Of a DNA stretch of 10,235 bases, positions 7,136 to 10,235 are shown one piece after another (the first letter of the stretch is position 1; every line of letters starts with the position of its first letter). Below the pieces are notes generated by a model. It was not told where the DNA came from, did not search any database, and saw only the letters and a program-made list of their open reading frames with translations. Source of the stretch: Thiomargarita sp. Its GTDB lineage: Bacteria > Pseudomonadota > Gammaproteobacteria > Beggiatoales > Beggiatoaceae. The position numbers were made by a program, and so were the translations under genes. The stretch lies in contig DYNO01000120.1 in NCBI GenBank assembly GCA_020721025.1, positions 1-10,235 of the forward strand, given 5' to 3'.

Positions 7136-9634
7136 ATGGAAAACGAATATGACGCTCGCATTAAAATCAATGAATTACTTCAACAAGCAGACTGGCGATT
7201 TTCTGATACAACTCTGGGTAAAAGAAATGTTCTTGAAGAAAAATCAATATCAACGGATTATAAAAAACGTCCAGATTACAAATTGTTAGATGATACAGGA
7301 AAAGAAATTGCGGTGCTCGAAGCGAAACGTCCACAAAAAAGTCCTCTTGATGGCAAGGAACAAGCCCGTGACTACGCTCAACGCTTAAATGCTCGTTTTG
7401 TGATTCTTTCCAATGGAGAAGAGCATTACTTGTGGGACATTGAATGCGGACATCCAACCAGTATTTATGATTTTCCCAGCGCGTACACTCTGACCTATTG
7501 GAAAGAGTTTTTTCAACCGCATTACCGCCGGCTTGCAGATGAGATCGTTGAAGAAGATTACATTATCCAATCGCAACAGCCTCATTTTAAAACTGATCCC
7601 AAATATCTCGATCCTGCCACTCGTGATGAATATCTTAACGAAAATGATTTAAAATTGCTTCGTCTCTATCAAGTGCGTGCTATTCATGCCTTACAAAAGA
7701 ACGCCAGAAATCAACAGACTCGCTTTTTATTTGAAATGGCAACCGGTACGGGTAAAACTTTGATTGCTGCTGCGGTAATTAAACTTTTTTTACGCACAGG
7801 CAATGCAAAACGAGTGTTATTTCTGGTAGATCGTATTGAATTAGAACACCAAGCCAGAGATGGTTTTAAGGATTATCTAAAAAAGGATTTTCACGTTGTC
7901 ATTTACAAAGAAAATCGAAAAGAGTGGCAGAATGCTGAGATCGTGGTGACAACGGTACAAAGTTTGGTCAAAGAACGACGTTATCTAGCTATTTTCAAGC
8001 CCAATGATTTCGATTTGGTGATTTCTGATGAAGCGCATCGCAGCATTAATGGAGAAGCACGCAAGGTTTTTGAATATTTTATCGGCTTTAAATTGGGTTT
8101 AACCGCCACGCCGAAGGATTATTTAAAACATGCTGTCGCAAATCCAAATGACCCGCGTGAATGGGAACGACGTTTATTATTAGATACTTATCGAATCTTT
8201 GGTTGTAATCAAGGTGAACCTACTTTTCGTTATACCCTGTTAGATGGAGTACGGGAAAAGGTGTTAATCAATCCGTTGGCAATTGACGCACGCACCGACA
8301 TCACTACGCAATTACTCAGTGAACAAGGGTATGCCGTTATTTTGCCGGATGAGGCAGTTGAAGAGGCTTTTACCGGGCGAGATTTTGAAAAGCGGTTGTT
8401 TAATCAAGCAACTAATGAGAGCTTTTGTGAAGTTTTCTTGAAAAATGCGCTTCGTGATCCGATTTCTGGTGAAATTGGCAAAAGTTTGATTTTTTGTGTC
8501 AGTCAAGATCATGCTCAGAAAATTGCTGATATCTTGAACAAAATAGCTTCTGGACGGTTTCCAAATCAATATCAATCCTCCAATTTTGCCATGCAAGTGA
8601 CTTCAGATATTCCGGGGGCGGCTCAGTTTGCGGCTGATTTCAAGAATGACAAGTTGAATTGCAAGTCTAAATTTTTGGAGGGCTATGAAACTTCAAAAAC
8701 CCGCGTCTGTGTCACGGTGGCAATGATGACAACGGGTTACGATTGTCCAGATTTGTTAAATATTTGTTTCATGCGTCCAATTTTCAGCCCGACAGATTTT
8801 GTACAGATGAAGGGGCGCGGCACGCGCAAATTTACTTTTAACTGCAAAGATGGTGAGAAAAAAGGACTTACCGTTAAAAAAGAGCGGTTTCATCTATTTG
8901 ATTTCTTTGCAAATTGTGAATATTTCGAGGAAAAGTTTAATTACGATCAAGTGTTAAAATTGCCAAAACCAACCGATAAAACTGGAGCAGCGGGTGCAGT
9001 CGGTGAAAGTGGAGTTTTTGCAGATGATGCGGAAGGTATAAATTCTGGAAAAATCATTATCTTGCATCAAGACGATCCATTGAAAAGTTTGCAAACGACC
9101 GTGATCGGTTCGGAAGGCATGAAGATTGATCGTCAATTGTTTCAGCAAGCTCGTCAAGTGATTGTGGCAGATGCAGAAATTAAAAATGCGGTGGCTCATC
9201 GACAGTGGGATGATGCTGTTCAGGCGATGCGGGATAAATATGAAGATAAGCCAAATTTGTTTTTAACTTTAGATAAAATTCGGCGCAGTGAGGGGCTGGA
9301 TCGGCGAATTACGTGGCGCGAGGTGTTAGAACGGGTTTTCGGCGTGACTCAGGCGGATCGGTTCTTGACCAAGTTGGAAAAATTGGAGGCGGATATTGAG
9401 CCGTTTTTTGTTCACCATGCCCCAGACCCGGCTTTAATCCCAGTGATTCATGATTTTATGAAACTGTATTTGACCGATGAGCGATTCCGCAGCATTATCA
9501 ATCATAGAGATTTCGGTAAATTACATGCTTACTCCGGCTTTTCAATGGAAAATTTGAAGCAATTGGGTCGCTATCGTGAGACAATCGTGGAATACATTAA
9601 GACAAATATCTCGCTTAACAGCTATTTGGATTAG
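7136..9634 (+). CDS. Type I restriction R-subunit-like nuclease/helicase (HsdR-like), orphan
   Basis: An 832-residue cytoplasmic protein with the layout of type I restriction R subunits of the EcoEI-like group: DNA cleavage coupled to ATP-driven translocation. The N-terminal nuclease shows a PD-(D/E)xK core, D47 (RPDYKL) and E62/K64 (LEAKRP). A Q-like block (LYQVRAI, 177-183) precedes superfamily 2 helicase motifs: Walker A ATGTGKT (202-208), DEAH (298-301), GLTATP (321-326), SLIFC (450-454), TTGYDCPDL (532-540) and QMKGRGTR (557-564). The last ~170 residues look like the EcoEI R C-terminal domain. All catalytic motifs are intact and no frameshift is seen. ATG 7136 was preferred to TTG 7121 because GGGA lies 9 bases before it and the protein then begins at the conserved MENEYDARIKINELL. 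No hsdM or hsdS is adjacent; toxin-antitoxin genes follow. It could belong to a split restriction system or act alone in defence or repair. Confidence 0.9.
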   Translation: MENEYDARIKINELLQQADWRFSDTTLGKRNVLEEKSISTDYKKRPDYKLLDDTGKEIAVLEAKRPQKSPLDGKEQARDYAQRLNARFVILSNGEEHYLWDIECGHPTSIYDFPSAYTLTYWKEFFQPHYRRLADEIVEEDYIIQSQQPHFKTDPKYLDPATRDEYLNENDLKLLRLYQVRAIHALQKNARNQQTRFLFEMATGTGKTLIAAAVIKLFLRTGNAKRVLFLVDRIELEHQARDGFKDYLKKDFHVVIYKENRKEWQNAEIVVTTVQSLVKERRYLAIFKPNDFDLVISDEAHRSINGEARKVFEYFIGFKLGLTATPKDYLKHAVANPNDPREWERRLLLDTYRIFGCNQGEPTFRYTLLDGVREKVLINPLAIDARTDITTQLLSEQGYAVILPDEAVEEAFTGRDFEKRLFNQATNESFCEVFLKNALRDPISGEIGKSLIFCVSQDHAQKIADILNKIASGRFPNQYQSSNFAMQVTSDIPGAAQFAADFKNDKLNCKSKFLEGYETSKTRVCVTVAMMTTGYDCPDLLNICFMRPIFSPTDFVQMKGRGTRKFTFNCKDGEKKGLTVKKERFHLFDFFANCEYFEEKFNYDQVLKLPKPTDKTGAAGAVGESGVFADDAEGINSGKIIILHQDDPLKSLQTTVIGSEGMKIDRQLFQQARQVIVADAEIKNAVAHRQWDDAVQAMRDKYEDKPNLFLTLDKIRRSEGLDRRITWREVLERVFGVTQADRFLTKLEKLEADIEPFFVHHAPDPALIPVIHDFMKLYLTDERFRSIINHRDFGKLHAYSGFSMENLKQLGRYRETIVEYIKTNISLNSYLD

Positions 9635-9705
9635 GTATCGTGGATAAAACAATAGTTCAGATCAACTGGAAATTCTAAAATTTTGTAAATTCTGATCCAG
9701 ATAAA

Positions 9706-9718
9706 AAGTGATACACTT
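9706..9718. promoter_or_regulatory. Candidate operator of the toxin-antitoxin pair
   Basis: AAGTG-ATA-CACTT is a perfect inverted repeat with 5-bp arms, 28 bases before the preferred antitoxin start. Antitoxins of VapB-type systems usually repress their own operon by binding such palindromes, so the location is apt. Just upstream AAATTCT occurs twice (9670-9676, 9687-9693). No convincing -35/-10 pair is visible. A short palindrome in AT-rich DNA can arise by chance. Confidence 0.35.
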
Positions 9719-9746
9719 AACTATCAATCATTCCGAGACTTGCAAT

Positions 9747-9959
9747 ATGATAACCAAAGAATTGCTTAAAACAGAGATTGAGCAACTGGATACAAAGTAT
9801 TTGGAATTACTGCATCAAATGATTCAACCGCTCAAATCTCAAACAATGCCTCCGCAATCGTTAGGATTATTAGAAAAACTCAGTGCTGTTAAAATTGTTG
9901 CTCCTCCTGATTTTTCAGAGAACTTTGAGGCGTATCTCAATGGGGAAAAGGATTTCTGA
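9747..9959 (+). CDS. VapB-like antitoxin of a PIN-toxin pair
   Basis: A 70-residue protein placed directly before, and overlapping, a PIN-domain toxin. The N-terminal ~30 residues look helical (MITKELLKTEIEQLDTKYLE) and would serve dimerisation or operator binding. The C-terminal part, ending APPDFSENFEAYLNGEKDF, resembles the tail of small antitoxins found next to PIN toxins in cyanobacteria and other bacteria, and probably wraps the toxin (family recollection plus inference). No classical AbrB or RHH motif can be named with confidence. The ATG at 9747 has a GAG 9 bases upstream. An in-frame GTG at 9708 would add 13 residues but lies inside the candidate operator and lacks a good ribosome site. 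Confidence 0.75.
   Translation: MITKELLKTEIEQLDTKYLELLHQMIQPLKSQTMPPQSLGLLEKLSAVKIVAPPDFSENFEAYLNGEKDF
9927..9930 (+). promoter_or_regulatory. Ribosome binding site of the PIN toxin, inside the antitoxin gene
   Basis: GAGG lies 9 bases before ATG 9940, within the last codons of the antitoxin. It supports that toxin start and suggests translational coupling, so toxin output would follow antitoxin translation. Confidence 0.6.
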
Positions 9960-10235
9960 CTCGATTTTTATTGACACCAGTTTTATCATCGGCTTGATTA
10001 ATGAACGCGATACTTATCACATTCATGCTCATCATCTGGTTAAACAATATCATGGGCAATTATTCACTACAACAGATGCTGTATTGCTTGAAGTAGGCAA
10101 TGGATTGGCAAAACGTTTTAAATCACAGGGTGTCGAAATCATACACCATTTTTTAAATTCCCCAGATACAACTGTTGTGCCGCTCACGCCTATTTTATTT
10201 AAAGATGCTTTAGTGTTACGTCCTGTTACCATAAC
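9940..10235 (+). CDS. PIN-domain ribonuclease toxin (VapC-like), 3' end beyond the window
   Basis: The visible 98 residues are the N-terminal two thirds or more of a PIN-domain protein, the toxin of type II VapBC-like systems: a Mg2+-dependent endoribonuclease that blocks translation, often by cutting tRNA or rRNA (family knowledge). IFIDTSFIIGLINERD places the first metal-binding Asp at D12. TTTDAVLLEVGNGLAKR supplies the second acidic residue, E51, with D46 nearby. LTPILFKDAL (from about residue 82) is the helix normally preceding the third acidic residue, which would lie past the right edge. The gene overlaps the antitoxin by 20 bases in another frame, typical of these pairs. No defect is seen in the visible part; the RNA target cannot be told from sequence. 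Confidence 0.88.
   Translation, partial: MGKRISDSIFIDTSFIIGLINERDTYHIHAHHLVKQYHGQLFTTTDAVLLEVGNGLAKRFKSQGVEIIHHFLNSPDTTVVPLTPILFKDALVLRPVTI

Noticed and set aside
9666..9700. CTGGA/TCCAG inverted repeat after the HsdR-like gene as a terminator
   Set aside because: Five-base arms around a 25-base loop and no U-tract do not make a credible intrinsic terminator.
9708..9746. GTG start giving an 83-residue antitoxin
   Set aside because: It lies within the candidate operator palindrome and lacks a convincing ribosome site; ATG 9747 gives a typical compact antitoxin.
1..10235. CRISPR array, tRNA, rRNA or transposase
   Set aside because: No regularly spaced repeats, cloverleaf-like segments or transposase motifs were seen on either strand; the remaining long frames opposite gltB and the HsdR-like gene are shadows of those genes.

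Overview
The window looks like chromosomal DNA from an AT-leaning gammaproteobacterium. The best clue is GltB, whose 3Fe-4S motif (CKYLRICHLNNCATG) reads like the proteobacterial NADPH-type enzyme. A sulfur-oxidising Thiotrichales/Beggiatoaceae-like host would fit the mix of an unknown polytopic membrane protein, dispersed short repeats, an orphan HsdR-like protein and a PIN-type toxin-antitoxin pair. That placement is an impression from the sequences, not a search result.

Layout, all genes on the + strand. (1) 1-214 is non-coding and holds copy A of a ~68-bp repeat. (2) 215-2155 encodes a 646-residue integral membrane protein of unknown function with a GT-C-like architecture. (3) 2156-2557 is a 402-bp gap without a gene, containing a pair of GGTANTACC palindromes, a 15-bp-arm inverted repeat, and copy B of the repeat just upstream of gltB. 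(4) 2558-7060 is gltB, the complete large subunit of glutamate synthase, followed by an intrinsic terminator at 7077-7102; no gltD lies beside it. (5) 7136-9634 is a complete type I restriction R-subunit-like nuclease/helicase with no hsdM or hsdS in view. (6) 9747-9959 and 9940-10235 form an overlapping antitoxin/PIN-toxin pair; the toxin runs off the right edge.

Functionally there are two parts. gltB is a housekeeping nitrogen-assimilation gene and by eye the most GC-rich segment. Both flanks are more AT-rich and accessory in character: a repeat-bounded membrane-protein unit on the left, and a defence/addiction-type segment (HsdR-like plus toxin-antitoxin) on the right. No RNA gene, CRISPR array or transposase was recognised. 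The least explained structures are the 68-bp direct repeats 2398 bp apart that bracket the membrane-protein gene, and the long hairpin in the gap before gltB.
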